Shown here one piece after another: positions 43,146 through 56,700 of a stretch of 64,000 nt of DNA (position 1 is its first letter; each line of letters opens with the position of its first letter). Both the position numbers and the translations under genes were made by a program. The notes below the pieces were generated by a model. It was given only the letters and a program-made list of their open reading frames with translations, did no database searches and had not been told where the DNA came from. The DNA is from Golubevia sp. BC0850. Taxonomy: Eukaryota; Basidiomycota; Exobasidiomycetes; Golubeviales; Golubeviaceae. The stretch lies in the NCBI GenBank assembly GCA_012976225.1, contig JAAVVG010000003.1, positions 186,001-250,000 of the forward strand. The letters are read 5' to 3'.

Positions 43146-45196
43146 TCAAAACCCTGTAGCTTGAAGATCAGAGGTCAGAGTGACCTCTTCTTCCACGACC
43201 TGGCGACGTTGATCCGAGCGATACTTGAAATGGCTGTGTTTCATCGAGAAATACAGTAGGATCCTGCTTGTCAGATTGTCAGAAGGTAAGAGTCAGGCTT
43301 CGAGGGACGCTACTCACGCTTGAAAGGGAAGGGGGTGAGAGTTTGCTCCAGAATCAAATGCGAGAGTGTCAACGTCCTCAGGCTTCATTCCCTCCGGAGG
43401 AAGAATGTCAAAAGCCCAAGCTAAAGCAGCAATGTTGATCCAAAGAGATCTCTCAGCGATATTGAGACCCGGACAGATCCTACGTCCGAAACCAAAAGCC
43501 ACTGATCCTCTTTGCTTGGAAAACCATGATCCTTCAACGACAGATCCATCTTCAGACAAAAATCTTTTTGGGTCGAAGGTGTCCGCATTGGGATACTCTT
43601 TTTCGTCTAGAGAGATTGACCTGGAAGTACACAACAGCGAGACGTATCAAGGTTAGAGAATACAGAGAGGTGAAAAAGTCGATGACGCCGAATACTCACC
43701 AGTGATTGCCTACAACAGCAGAGCCTTTAGGAAGTACATAACCGTTGTAAGTCACGTCCTCAGTCAAGGAGTGCATAAACCCACCAGAACTGACCGGTCT
43801 CCATCTCAGAACCTCTTGAACAGTTGCTCCAACGAATGGAATTGAACCAAAGTCTTCGAAAGTTGGCATTCTCGTCTCATCGCATGAGGCATCGATCTTC
43901 TCCTGGAGTTGCTTCAAAGCTTCTGGGAATCTACAGACGGCCATCACGAAGATTGAGAGCTAAGAGGGCGAAGAACCTTGGAGTCAGCAAAAATCCCAGC
44001 TGCTTGTCTCTGTTTTGACGAACTCACAGCGGACGCGGTGGTGTCGCTTCCAGCACCAAACAAGGATCCACATAGATAAGCAGCTTCTTCATCTAATAAG
44101 CCTAGCTCCTTTTGTCTGTTCTGGAGTTTGCTTGCGAAAGAAGGAGCGCTTGACTTTCCATCTGCGACTCTCTTTCTAACATCTTGATACTGCCCCATGA
44201 AGAGTTCCAATTCCAGTCCGTGAAGTCTTCTTCCCTCCCTCTTCCAAGGATTCATGAACTCCGGAAGATGAAGAAGAGGAGGAAACTTGTCCAAGACTGA
44301 CGCTCCTGGTTTGATGTGGGCAGCTAACGCTCCAAGACGATCGCTGTTGCAAGACCAAGTGAGAGGGTCAGCGCTGGAGGTCCCTTCCAACAGGAGAGAA
44401 GTGAAACTCACTTGACAGCCTGCACCCTTTTGTCCCCGAGGCTCTTGACAGGTTGATCATAGGTGATAGTCATGATGACGCTGGCAGAATAGCGCTTGAA
44501 ATGATCCTGGACGTGTCGAGAATGACGAAAAAGAAGTCAGGGATCAGTTTTAGAGAATAGAACGAATGGTACTCCATTGATGACTCACCTGAAACTTAGA
44601 AGGTTGAGAGCCAATTTGTTGAATCGCTATTCTAGACTCTTTCAGTTGGATAGGTTCAAAGCTCCTGGCTGATTTCTCTTGAAGAGTCTCATGCATGATC
44701 TTTCTAAACGTCCTCCAACGATCTCCATGAGGTAGAATTAGCATTCTCTTATTTCCACTCATGAGTTCTCCAGCCATGATCTGTCTTGGTCGATTTGCAG
44801 TCAAGCCAGCATTCTTCTCCAAGATGGCATTGGCCGAAGAGGCAGTCCCGCAAACGAACAGAAGTTTGCTTGGACCCAATCGAATAGTCATAATGTCTCC
44901 ATACTGAGAAGTCCATTTTTGAAATTGTCTCCATGGATGTTGAGAAGGAATGTCAGTTCCGGAGAAGCTGAAGAAGAAGTAGAGAGGAGATGTGGAGCAG
45001 AGGGAGTCAGCACGCAGGTCTTATCAGCGTTGGTACTTCTTTGATTTCTTTGAATAACTCACAAGCTACTTGAAGGAGGACCTGGAGGTAGTTTGGCGAG
45101 AGTAGAACGAGAAGGTAGAGCATTGAAAAGGAAGAGTCCAAGTGCAAGGGTCAGAGCAAACAGAAGAACTGGGGTGGAGGGGAGCTCGAGAGCCAT
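43146..45196 (-). CDS. cytochrome P450 monooxygenase, fungal O-methylsterigmatocystin-oxidoreductase-like
   Basis: ER-anchored heme-thiolate monooxygenase; substrate unknown. Seven exons in coding order: 45196..45063, 44967..44589, 44506..44412, 44343..44028, 43959..43700, 43620..43318, 43263..43146; 534 aa, all phases consistent. It has an N-terminal anchor (VLLFALTLALGLFLF) with a proline hinge (LPPGPPSS), WRTFRKIMHETL (helix C), AGSDTTASA (helix I), VQEVLRWRP (ExxR), NADTFDPKRFL (PERF region), and the heme loop FGFGRRICPGLNIAE with its Cys. The C-terminal exon carries FKYRSDQRRQVVEEE. Every hallmark is present, in contrast to the decayed P450 at 12.6-14.9 kb, which is of another family. 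No biosynthetic cluster partners lie beside it. Confidence 0.92.
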
Positions 45197-45465
45197 CTTG
45201 AATGCTTGACTGTTTGGACTTGAAGGGTGTTTCAATCTTTTGAAAAGAAAGGAGAGCCTTTCAAGTACTTTCTGCGGGGGAAAGGGAGAGAAGAGAAGTG
45301 GAAGAGGTTCTTGGTCAGAGCTTATGAAGGTAAGGAAATAACGGGATCCCACGTATCTTCCCTACATGACGCGCTGACGCATAACGAAGTCACACCTGTT
45401 AGAATCGAGAGTCTATGGTTTTCGAGATGAAAGTAATACAAATTTGAAAGTTGCGGAAATGTGAC
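45197..45465. other. short intergenic spacer
   Basis: 269 bp holding the P450 promoter and the cystathionine gamma-synthase 3' flank. Nothing distinctive is seen. Confidence 0.4.
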
Positions 45466-47996
45466 CTACGACCCTTCTTCCGCGATTTCCAAAGCCTTCT
45501 GAACCATTTCCTTCAACTCTTTACTATCCTCCAACCCAACACTAATCCTAATCAAACCTCTCTCAACACCGAATTGTTCCACCCAATCCAATTCAGCATA
45601 ATGAGCTAAAATAGCATAAGGAGAAGCCAAAGTGAAATTGGTTCCCAAACTTGGACCTTTTGCACATTTCAAATTGTCATAAAACACTTGAGAAGCTTTT
45701 AGAGAAGTAAAGGTGACTGTTAAAAGACCTCCGAAACCTGATGAATAATTGGTTTCTGAATCTGGAAGGTTCCTTGTATTTGAAGGGTGACGTCTTCGAC
45801 ATGAGTTATAAAGATCTGTAGTGACGTATTTTGGGTAAAATACTTCTTTGACTACTCTAGTTCTCTTCTCTTCAGGTTGTTTTGAATCGATTTTGGAATT
45901 CCATAACAAGTCTGCTATCATTTCCGCATTCTCATCTATTTTTAAAACTCTCTCTTTTGCATCTCTTGAGTTCCTTTCTAAGAAGATGGCGTCCTCGTCT
46001 TTGAGATTATCCTCCCATTCTACCTTCATAATCTTCCTTAATTGATCGATGTACTTAGATCTAGGATTCAAAACCACGGCACCAGCCATTCCATTTGCTT
46101 CTCCAGAGAAAATCTTGGTCAGAGAAGAAACGACAATGTCTGCAAATGGAAGTACGTTGACGTTAAGATAATTTCCAATGGTTTCATCTACCACTATCAA
46201 GAAGTGATGTTTGTTTGCTAGTTCTCTGAGTTGAGCAAGAGGTGGACACCTCAAAAGTGGATTGGAAGGGAATTCGCAAAAAAGAGCTTGAACTCTTGAA
46301 GGTGAAGAAGCTTCTTGAGATGAGAGTAGGGAGGTGAAAGATTCAATATCCGTTGAAGTCCCATGTCCAAAAAAGTGACATCCTGGACCCCACTTCTGAA
46401 GAATCTTCAGAGTATCGGTGTATGGGAAACTTTGATTGAAGGATAGTTAGGGAGGAAGACTGGGTAAGAACGACATACGCACTCATACTTTTCAACTTCG
46501 AAACTCACCCAAAGCAAACACTCTTTCCAAGTTCCTCCCCTCGGTTTCCAGTTTCTCGTCTCCTCCACTCCATAGCCACTTGATGAGCATGGAATATCGC
46601 ACTCATTCCAGTAGGCATCAACCAAACGTCACTCTCATTGACTCGAGCTTGATCAATCTCAGCAATGCTTCCAGAGACTCCAATATCTTCATTCACCCCA
46701 TCTTCCAAAAGGTCTTGAGTGGGATTGGAACCCGGAGCTAAATCTTCGAGTTTTCCAGCTATCCTTCTTCTAAGGGCTTTCTTAGCTAAAGAAGCCGAAG
46801 TCAACGGAAGGTTCCTTCCATAACGTTCCTCCAGATAAGTAGTTGCGTCCGAGTTCAGGATCTCCGGCTCTACTGTTTCGAAGGGTTGGTTGCTTCCATT
46901 CAGCTTGAAGGTTGAAGAAGAAGAAGAACAAGCTTTAGGGGAGATTGAGAGGTTTTTGAGTCCAGTATCGGAAGGAGTTGGAGTGGAAATTGAAGTGGGA
47001 GTAGCAGTTCCAGAGATTGGAGTCGAATTAGTTGTCGCACCTCTTGAGTAATGTTTGTTTCTACCATAACTTCTTGTTCTCTGATTTGAAGCCAAAGCAC
47101 CTGCTCCACCCTCTACACTTGAAATCCCATCTAGAGCTGCCGAAGAAGAAGAGAAGAAAGTAGAAGTGGTCGGAGAGACTGGACCACTGCTTCCAATCGG
47201 AGAAGTTGATCTTGGAGGTGAGCCAGCTGAACTTGATCTGACATCCACTTGATGAAGTTGATTTGATTCTGAAGAAATAAGAGTCGTACTGGAAGTTGAG
47301 GTTGAGGAAGAGATGGAAGAGCTTTTCAAAAGAGATAGACACTTTTCAGCAAATCTACTTGAAATTCCATCTCCTGTATGTTGCCAATAGCTCTTAGCTA
47401 AAGGAAACAGTTCGATTGGAAACAAAACTATTTGAATGTTCAAATCTGAATTGGAAGATTCTGGAAAGATGTCGAAGTGAACTATTCTAATGGTTGGTGT
47501 AGGAGAAGATGACTCTGATTTGGAATGTTGATCTAAGATGAACTCTCGACACCTCCTGGCTGCTTTGGAAGATGGTAGTAGAATGCAATCTTCTGAAGGT
47601 TGTCCAAATTTACTCTTCAGGAGAGTTGATAGCTAGAAAGATGGAGGAGTGAGCGAGTGAAAGGATCAGTTCTTCCTATCATCTCATTCCTTTTGCATTG
47701 GCTTTAGTAGCTCTTCTATCCCTTTCCCTTTCCCTGATTAGACAGTCTGATTGAGCTCATATGATTACTCTACTCACTTCCTGAATCATCTTGTGAATGA
47801 AGAACCTTGGATAACCAATTTCCATGGTTTCCTTCAATCTACCTTCTTCATAATCGATGTTATCTTTCCAAAGTGGAAGTGAAACAGAGACTGCGTGAGG
47901 TGTATTGGCTGGAACTGATGTCCCTACTTTATAATCTCGTCCATGTCCAGGTCCCAAGCAAGAATTGCTGATGGAACTTGAGGAAGTTGCTGTCAT
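45466..47996 (-). CDS. STR2: cystathionine gamma-synthase (PLP-dependent)
   Basis: Joins cysteine to an activated homoserine ester to make cystathionine in transsulfuration. Three exons in coding order: 47996..47778, 47632..46509, 46429..45466; 768 aa, phases consistent. The fungal type begins with VPANTPHAVSVSLPLWKDNI and EGYPRFF-like EIGYPRFFIHKM. The PLP domain has WLMPTGMSAIFHAHQ, FFGHGTSTDIE, EFPSNPLL, VVDETIGNYLNV, and the Schiff-base Lys in SSLTKIFSGEANGMAG (about 553). The C-terminal domain ends with RISVGLED. A Ser/Thr-rich, low-complexity insert of roughly 150 residues separates the N-terminal region from the PLP core and accounts for extra length. The second intron ends in TCAAAG. 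Divergent from TIM21 with only 105 bp between starts. Confidence 0.92.
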
Positions 47997-48101
47997 AGAA
48001 AGAGGATAGTGATTGGTCAAGTGAAGGAAATTATAGGAAGGAAGCCCCACCTTCTTCCCTCTAGCTTCTACCCCAATCCAATCCAATACCTCTCTGATCA
48101 A
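47997..48101. promoter_or_regulatory. compact bidirectional promoter of STR2 and TIM21
   Basis: Only 105 bp separate the divergent start codons. Either the two genes share one core promoter, or their transcripts overlap at the 5' ends. No classical element is apparent. Inference from geometry. Confidence 0.5.
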
Positions 48102-49703
48102 ATGAGTTTGAACTTATTCAGTCAACTTTCACTCAAATCCGTTCTGTCGTCAAATGCTATTCTGATCGGTTCAAGATCGATCTCCGCCTGTTGCTCTCAC
48201 TCGAATCAATCCTCCTCATCTTCCAGAACTGCTTTTCAACAAAGAGAAATTTTAGATCAACTTCGAGGCTCTTCATCTTCCTCTTCAAGCGTTGGGACCG
48301 CAAGGCAAGTTGATCCGAACAAGACTGCCAATGAAACTCTCCGAGCACTTAGCAGTGGAGGATTGTCAGGCTCAATGCTTGGAGACTCTTCTTTGAGGAT
48401 GAACAACAGGGGCAAAGGTCTGAAAAGTAGAATGACAGCAGAAGGGAAAGATTGGAAAGAGATTGGAGCTGGTCAGAAAGGTGAGTAGAAAGCAAGGGAA
48501 GAGAGTAGAGCTTGAAGGTTGGCTTTGAGCCGGGCTGTCTTCGATTCCAATCTGCCTTCATGAGTGATGGTCAACTGTATGATTATGATTGTATACGATT
48601 ATGAATGATCACTGAGCAGGAAGAGATGATGAATGGCCGTGCTCGCAGCACCTTCGCAGCACTGATGCTGTCCCCTCCTCCTCTCCTTTGATTTGGACAA
48701 CTCTTTATGTCATCATTCTTAATCTAAAATTGTAGTTGCAAGAGCCACCCTCTTCTCCTCCAGAGCAGTTTTGGTCTTCGGAGGTGCCACTTTCACTCTC
48801 ATCCTGGTCTACTGCCTGGCCACAGAACTTTTCAGTCCTAACTCTCCGACAGTGGTCTATGGAGAAGCTTGCAAATTGGTCAAGGCTAGTGACTCTGTGA
48901 GTGACCCTTGAGGTTCTGGTATTTCAAGCTGGGAGATTCCCTAATCACTCAACTTCTCTTAGGGAAGGCCCTTGGCTCTCACTTTGCTCACTCGATCTTT
49001 TCCTCTTCCATCCCTCTTATTCCAGGTCGCCGCCCATCTACTGCCTCCCTATCGATTCCACACTTCAGTCTCCTCAATCTCCAGCACCCAACTCCCAGGA
49101 ATCTCGAATCTCCCTTCGAGAAATGGAGGTAGACATCAACAAGTTTCATCTCGAATGACTTATGATTCTCAAGGAAAAGAGATCATGCTCTTAAGGTTCT
49201 TCCTAGAATCAAGAGATAAAGATCGAGATCTTTCAATTCTTGAAAAGGCAAGGTCTTTAGTTGTTGAAAATTCAAGTTGGATTTGGGAGAGAACTAAAGA
49301 CATAGCTTTTGAATTGAGAGAGAATTGGAGAGAGAACCTTGCGGATCAAGATCCGGGATTGAGGGAGAAGTTAGATCTTTCGAAGAACTTGGGATCGCGT
49401 TCTAGTCTATGGGAAAGGGAAGAAGAGAAGTCAGAAAAGAATGAAGGAAAGAGTTGGGGAAGTTTCTTTTCTTCTACTATTGGGTCTTTTACATCTGGAT
49501 TGGCAAGGACCTCTTTGGACTCCATTGACAATATCACTAAAATTCAACCTGGAACCTTTAGCTCTGGAGAAGTTCATGGTGAACTGATTAAGGATGAGAA
49601 TGGAGTTTTGCAGTGGGATAAATTGTTTATTGATGTTCCTTCAAGTTCGGCTACCATGAGGACTAGGGTTTGGATAGCTAAAAAAGGGGATATTCAGAGA
49701 TAG
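48102..49703 (+). CDS. TIM21: mitochondrial import inner membrane translocase subunit Tim21
   Basis: Subunit of the TIM23 presequence translocase that contacts Tom22 and respiratory complexes. Three exons: 48102..48480, 48736..48896, 49026..49703; 405 aa, phases consistent. A Ser-rich presequence (SVLSSNAILIGSRSISACCS) is followed by a Gly/Lys matrix segment, one membrane helix (AVLVFGGATFTLILVYCLA), then the intermembrane-space domain: YRFHTSVSS, SSGEVHGELIKDENGVLQW, RTRVWIAKK. A charged insert of about 130 residues lies inside the last domain (between VSSRMTYDSQGKEIML and the TFSSGEVHGEL block), making it longer than the usual 230-300 aa. It is likely a fungal extension. Confidence 0.9.
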
Positions 49704-50784
49704 AGAAACTTTGTAGTTTTCTGTTTCGCTTGGAAGAAATGAATTGACAAATCTGCTTGAAGGTTACCTCCTGCTTGTGCATTCTTCCTTCTCTGTCTCT
49801 GCATCAATTTCAGCCTGAAGCTCTTTCGATTTCGGCTCAAATTGAGAGAGAAACAACAAAAGTTGCATGAGCTTCAGAACTGATGTTGAGAACTTTAGAT
49901 CTGTTGCTCTTTCTCTCGGTGACCCCTGGCTGATGCTGAGCCTTACCTATCGACAATCCTACATCGTTGAGACCGATTCTTAGGTTGGAACTCTCGAGGT
50001 TCACTTCTTCACTAGCTGGTCAGTAAGGCTCCGGTATTTACCAAAAGAGTCTACAAGTCTTAGTCTGAAATCTGAATCTGAATCTGAATCTGGATGGATC
50101 TTCCACCTCCAACGTTTCGAATCTTATCCTTCCATCGATCTGATTGCGAGTCAAGTCCACGATCCACCCAGCATCTCCCAGTCCCAAGTAGCGAATTCTC
50201 AGTCAGAGCCTGAAACATCTTGAGGGTGGTTATTCGAGAGATACAAGCTGAGCTCGAGTCGAGGAAGACGTGTGGGATATGGTGACACGGCCATTGAATC
50301 TGAGTGAGACTTCTGTCGAAGGAGATGGATGGAGTGAGCATAGAGTGTGATTGAAAGTGAATTGGAAGGAGGAGAGAACGAGGTGTGTAATTAAAGGTAT
50401 GTGGTTTGGGAGGAAGAAGTTGAAGCGAAGGAAAATTTGCCCACCTCCGTCCCCTCTCGGGAATCCTTTTCCGTTGACCTGAGTTCGCTTTGTTCGGAAA
50501 CGAGTGGAAATTTGCAAAACAAGGTCTCACTGTGACCTGCATGAGACTTCGGCGTCTTGTATCGCAGAAGAAGGGAGGGAATCACTTTTCCTTGGATGAG
50601 TTGATAGATAGAACTTCAAAGAGAGCCAAGAACCTCAAATTCTGAAAATTCTTTGGGGAGTGATGACACTATGAACTGAATTGTGAGATTGGATATAGCA
50701 ACAAGAAAGGGGAAAAGATTGAAAGGAAATGAACATGAACGGAGTGAAAATTAGCAGAAGGGGCTAGCAGAGATTATAGAGGAT
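49704..50784. other. intergenic between convergent genes
   Basis: 1.08 kb between TIM21 and the 3' end of BCK1. It contains a short (gaatct)n repeat at about 50067..50095. A 160-codon minus-strand open frame at 50060..50542 starts with ATG but ends in the repeat (IQIQIQIQ), looks unlike any protein and is probably chance. Confidence 0.5.
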
Positions 50785-53700
50785 CTAAAAACGTCGTTGG
50801 TTGAATTTCCAATCAACAGGGGGGTATGGGAATCTGTGTTCTAGTAGACGAGCAGCTGTAGGTCGCTCTGAAGGGTCGATGGCGAAGCATTGCTTGAGGA
50901 AGTGGGCGGAAACGGGAGTTAGGTGGACGTCGGGTGGAATGGGTGGAGCTCTTCGTTCAGCACCAATCTGTAAGAGAGTGAATGAGGAGAGAGTGAGATG
51001 TCAGATTGTGCGAAAGTACGATTTGTTCACACTATCGTGCGACTCACCTTGAACATGGCTTGAACAGCCTCGTCGTCGGACCAAGGTCTTCTTCCAGCGA
51101 ACATCTCCAAAACCACGCAACCGATGCTCCAGATATCGACCTTGGCACTATATCCCTTCTTGGAAAGGCTGACTACTTCCGGAGCCATCCAAAAGATGGA
51201 ACCTTGAAGGGACATGTTCTCGACATTTCCGTAAATGTCGTCACTTCTTCTGACCGTTCCGAAATCAGAGATCTTGCAAGTCCCGGTGAAGTCTACGAGA
51301 ATGTTGTCCGCTTTGAGATCTCGGTGAAGGATTCCCCTAGCATGGAGATACTCCAAGCCTTCGAGAATTTGGTGCAGGAAGGATTGAACAGTTGGTTCTT
51401 CGAACTTTCCATGCTTGCGAAGACAACTTCCTACCGATCCACCAGGAACGTACTCCAAGAAAATGGATAAGAACTCGGGAGTCTCTTCGAACCCTAGATA
51501 AGAAACGATGTGAGGATGATCGAGGTCTTTGAGAGTCTCGATTTCGGACTTGAGAGCGGCGACCATTCCCTTCTGTCTGATATCTTCTCTATCGTGAGCC
51601 GTTCTGGGTAATTCGACCTGCTTGACTGCGATCATCTCTCCGGTGGTCGCGTTCAGAGCGAGGTAGACTCTTCCGTAAGTTCCCTTTCCGATAAGGTCAC
51701 CTTTTACCCATTTGAAGATAGCTGAGGTTAGGATAAGGGGGAGGCGAGTCAGTGTCATGTCGATCTCTTCAATCAGGCTACAGCAAAGGAACTACTCACG
51801 TCTAGCGCCACTGTCAGAAGAAGGTGAATCGCTAACCAGAGAAGAGGGTGTCAGCTGGTCTTGACCAGGAGTCATTTCCAGCACTTTGCTACCCCAGAGC
51901 TTAGTACTCCTTCGTCTCGCAAGCCCACCACCTTGAGTGGCTCCTTGAGCTCGTCTCTTCTCTGACTGCTCAAGGAAATTCTTTCGATCTTGAGCTACGA
52001 TACGAATAGATTTCTTGTGTCTTGAGCGGGAGGGGAAGACTCCAGGAGCAGCAGAGGCTGCCGATAGAGGTTGGATGGTATGGCTTGGAGAGCTCTCTTC
52101 CGGTTTTGGACTACCGAGCAGAGGGCTTCCAGGAGCAGCAGAGGCATCCAGGACTGGTTTGTCGAGATCATGCTTGGGGAAGAAGTCGTCCAGGTTCTCG
52201 TAGAGCTGTTCGGGAGGAGGACGGAAGGCCCAATCCGACTCTCTACGAGCGAACGAGGTTCGACGATTGATTCCAGGAGAGGGAGTCGGGTTCGCAAACT
52301 TGCTGACGGATGCGGATGCAGAGCCAGTTTGAGGAATGGGAGAAGTAGCTCTCGAACGAGACTTGGATCCGCCGGGAGTCTCGATCGTGAGACGCAACTC
52401 AGGTCTTCTGGGACTGGATGTGAGAAGTCGACTATTTGGTCCAAGAGTGACACCTGGATCTTGGAGTGAGATGGCATCCCCAGGACCAAGAGTGCGGTCG
52501 AGTCTGTCTTCTTCAGCTCCAGCCTTGTTCTTGAGACCAACAGGGGCAGACGATACGTCTGGCTGGAGAGGTTGAGCCCAAGTCCCAGTCTCGTCATCAT
52601 CGTCGTCGAAGGATTGGAAAGAAGCAAAAGTGCCCCCGTCAGCAGGTCCTCCCACGTCGTACTCTGAACGGGAAGAAGGCATTGCAGTGGAGCTTGAGCC
52701 TTCAGAATGAGCTAGAGAGTCAGATCGAGGGGCAGCTCTAAGCGTGTCACCTCCAGAGCTAGAGGTGCCTCCTTGAGCAGCGTTCTTGTCCTTCGAGAGG
52801 ACGTTGAAGAGAGCTCCCCAATGAGGGTTGTTGCTTGGATCTTCTCCCGCTTTGTTCATGGGATCCGGAGTCTCCAGACGAGGAGTTTCAGATGAGCCAC
52901 CGCCTTGTTGAGGTGGACGAGGAAGAGGTCTGATGTTGAGCAGATCGATGTCTTCCAAGTCCTCTCTCGATTCCTGTTCTTGCCCATAGTACTTCTCCGA
53001 GTCTCCAGAGGATCGCTGGATCGTCTTCTGGTGGTTGTTGGAAGCGTTTTGCTTGGCCTCGCTCCTCCTAGACCCATCTGGACTGATGGGCCCGCTTCGA
53101 GAGCTCCTTGCCGAAGTAGGGGCACTTCCAGCGGATTCTTCGGTAGAACCAAGGACGCTCTTGTCTTCGTTGGAGAAGTTACGGCGATGAGAGCTCGAAG
53201 ACGTGAAAGAGGATCCAGAAGATCGACCGGAAGTGTGGGTTGAAGCTTGAACCATACCTTGACCTTGACCGGCTCTCTGCTGCTGCTGCTGCTCAAAGCT
53301 CTGGAGGTTCGAATTTGCTGAAGGAGAAGCATGAGGATGAGGATGACCTTGATGTTGAGACGGTTGCGCCTGGTATTGAGGTCTAGCAAAGGTTTCGGGG
53401 CGTCCTCCAGCGAGAGGAGTTCGTTCGTAACGTTCGTAGTCGCTTTGAGGTCTCCGAAGCTCCCTTGGATCTCGAGGACCAAAGGGATGAGCAGACTGTC
53501 CTTGTCCTTGTACTTGGGGCTGCTGCCCCTGACTTGCATGCCTGGTAGAGAGAGACTCTTGGACAGTCATTCCTGGAGAGAGAGATACGGCTCCAACCCT
53601 TTGGCTTTGGAACTGGGATACCTGCCTTGCACTTGAGGCTGGGAACATGGCGGCTGTGAAAGGATCTTCTCGATTGTGCACCTGCATCGCCATTCCACCC

Positions 53701-56700
53701 TGCTGCGGTCCCATCTGGTTCTGGAAAGGTCGTTGATGTTGCTGATGTTGTTGTTGTTGCTGTTGCTGGTATTGGATGTGTTGTTGCTGTCCTTGATGAG
53801 ACTGAGGATGAGGACGATAGCTTATCTGCTGATGTCCGTCGTGGTAGGTGTGAGGTCGACTGGGAAAAGGCGAACCGAATCCATTGTTCCCAACAGGTCG
53901 AATTGGAGTGACTCTTGCTCCGAATTCATTCGTGTAAGGCATTAGGGGAGGAGGGTTAGGTCCGACGTGAGGATCGTAATGAAGCTGTTGCTGTTGGTAG
54001 CCAAAGGAACCACCTGAAGCGGCCATCGGCGGTCGAGCGGGAGGAGGTCGAGCATAGGCATTAATCCTAGGATCGACTGATTGATGATTGAATCCAGGAT
54101 CTGGTCGAGGACCGTAGGATGGAGTCATCTGTGGACTTCCTTGATACATCTCGGCAGCAGCGCTCGCGTACCTGATTGGTGGCGATTGGAGACTCCGACC
54201 ACCTAGAGAAGCAGGAGAAGCTACCATTCGAGGATCGTGACCTGACGAAGGTAAGGGATGAAGCGGAGGGGGTGGTCCATTTCCTCTCAACGACGGAGAG
54301 TCGGCGCTCGACTGTCTGAGGATTTGAGCACCCAAAGATTGAGGAGCTGGCTTTGATCCCGAAGCTCCTGGACCTGGAACCAAAGAAGAAGGCACCCCCT
54401 GAGCTGAAGAAGACCCAGTCGATCCTGAGCCTCTCGAGACCGCTGCAGTCGGGTATCTACCATCTCTCTGATCGAGTGGATGGACAGAGAAGAGATCTGG
54501 GGCTCCAACGCTAGAGCCTTGAGAAGGCCTTCTCGCTGACGAGTCTCTGGGGGAACCTATTCCGTCGTCAGCTCTTCTCATGTCCTCCAAGCTTCGAGCG
54601 TTGTGGATTGACGGCGCCTCTCCACTCCCACTGCTAGAGACTGACTGTCGGTTTCCGTACGCGCTAGCATGGCGAGACTGAGGTGAAAGATTGTCATTCC
54701 GAAGTAGGCCCAACTCCTCGGAACGGATTCGATCGTGGGAGCTTGAGACGTTGCCTGGGAATTGAGCGGCAGAAGCAGAGTATGGCATTGGCTGGTCCTC
54801 GTCCATCTGTTGAGAGGCACTACGATAGACGGCAGGTCTACCAGAGGAGCTTTCGATGGGTCGAGGCGAGCTTTGAGAGCTCTGGCTCCAGCCACCGTTT
54901 CTAGAGGAGGAGATGGCCTGACTCGTCACCGGACGCGCTAGAGGTCGAGTCCCGGCAGAAGGAGAGGATTGACCCGTCGAAGAATTGCTGTGACCAAACG
55001 GCGGAGGAGAAGTTGTTGCGACGTTTCTGAAAGAAGGGGAGCCAAGGTCGGAAGGTCTTCTCTCGGCAGAGGAAGACATGATCTCTTTTCCAGAGTGAGA
55101 CTGATCTGCATTCCTGGTATCGGAAAAAGCGTGGTTGGATTCGATGGGAGACGATTCCGAGACCGATTGACCTGCTGTTCCTGGCCTTCTAGCATGAGCT
55201 CTTGATCGGTGCAAGCCTGAACCTCCATCTGGATCTCCGCGCCTCCCTAGACCTCCTGTTCCAGTGAAAGAAGAGCTCGAAGATAAGCTGTCTGACTTCC
55301 CGTGAGTTTGAGATGGCAAGTCTTTCATCCTCCTTCGAGGAGAAGGAGAGGCAGTGGCTGAGAGGGGAGGAGGTGGAGCCATCGCTTGATTTCCGTGGGA
55401 AGGCGGAGACGTCAAAGACTGCTGGACTAAGAATTTGAGGTTTCCTTTGTCGTCTCCTATCTGCATGCAGAGTGCTAGAAGCTCGTCGTCGTCCACTGTC
55501 GGAGACGTGACTTCAGACATCCCGATCTCCGTTCGGAAGAGACGACAAGAGGAGTGGAGCTCATCGTAAAGATCTGATAGAGAGGTAGCAGAAAGTTTGA
55601 TGAGAGATCAGAATGATTGCAACGAGTAAGACAGCGTCATCGAATACCCACGAAGCTTGCTGAACATTCTCTCTTTGATAGCTTCAGCCGTAGATAGACC
55701 CGAGACGTCCACTACAGCGAATCGCTCGTTGTCTTCCGTCACTTGAATCAAGACGCTGAGGAATCGAATGAGGAGAAAAAGGGATCAAAGTCAGTATGCC
55801 ATCAGAGAATTCGTACCATTCAAAAGAGCTCGAGCTAGACTCACCGTTCCAGGACACTGATTCTTCTACTTTGAACGAGCTCTCTTCTAGCAGCCGCACC
55901 TCCGCTGAACTGTCTCCGAGCATTAGGTCTGGGCTCAATGGGAGAAGAAAGTTCTTCAATCTCGTCGATCGATCTCTCGTTGACGTGACCTTGCAAGCGT
56001 CTGGCGTTGAAGCCAGCCCCAGATTCAGCAGGCGAAGAGTGAGAGAGAGTTGGAGTGGTCCGAGCAGAGGTGCTAGCCTTCGAATCCGAGAATGATTGCG
56101 CTGACTGAGAATGAAAGGAGTAGAGAAGGGACAAAGGCAAGAATAGGTCCGAGGCCCATGTCAGCAAGAGAACGAGCAAGGATGCGAATGGACTCCTGCT
56201 CGTAAGAAGGGATTGGTGCTTCGTCATCGAATGGGAATGGTTCAAGAACTCACGAACTCATCTTCAGCCTCGGCGCCCTCCTCTGCTACGTCTAGAGCAC
56301 TCCCACTCAGAGCCAGGCTGCTTGAGCTAGCAGAGCCCCAGAAGCCAAAACCAGGTAGCGATCTATCAGCATTGCCAGATCCGTTTCCAGGATTGAGCAT
56401 ACTAATTCTTCTAATACTGCCTCCTGTCTGAGAAGAAGAAGAGACGTCGCTTCCTCTGCTCTCGCTTCGTGAGTGAACCTTTTTCCCGATCCAAGATCCA
56501 ACGTGTTCGAAGACTGAAGATGACCTTCTGTTCCTCTCCTTCTCTTGAGCCTTGTCCTTGTCCTTTTCCCTTTCTCGTGGAACAGCGGCCGGTAGAGGAG
56601 TTGCCCCATTCGAAGAGGATTCTCGGCTAGATCTGAAAGAGAGATTGGCATCTGAAGTGCTGGTATTTGAAGAGCTTCGATCTCTCTGCTTCTTCCCTTT

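Noticed and set aside
50060-50542. 160-codon minus-strand open frame.
   Set aside because: No family resemblance, ends in a simple (gaatct)n repeat, and alternate frames are equally open. Treated as chance.
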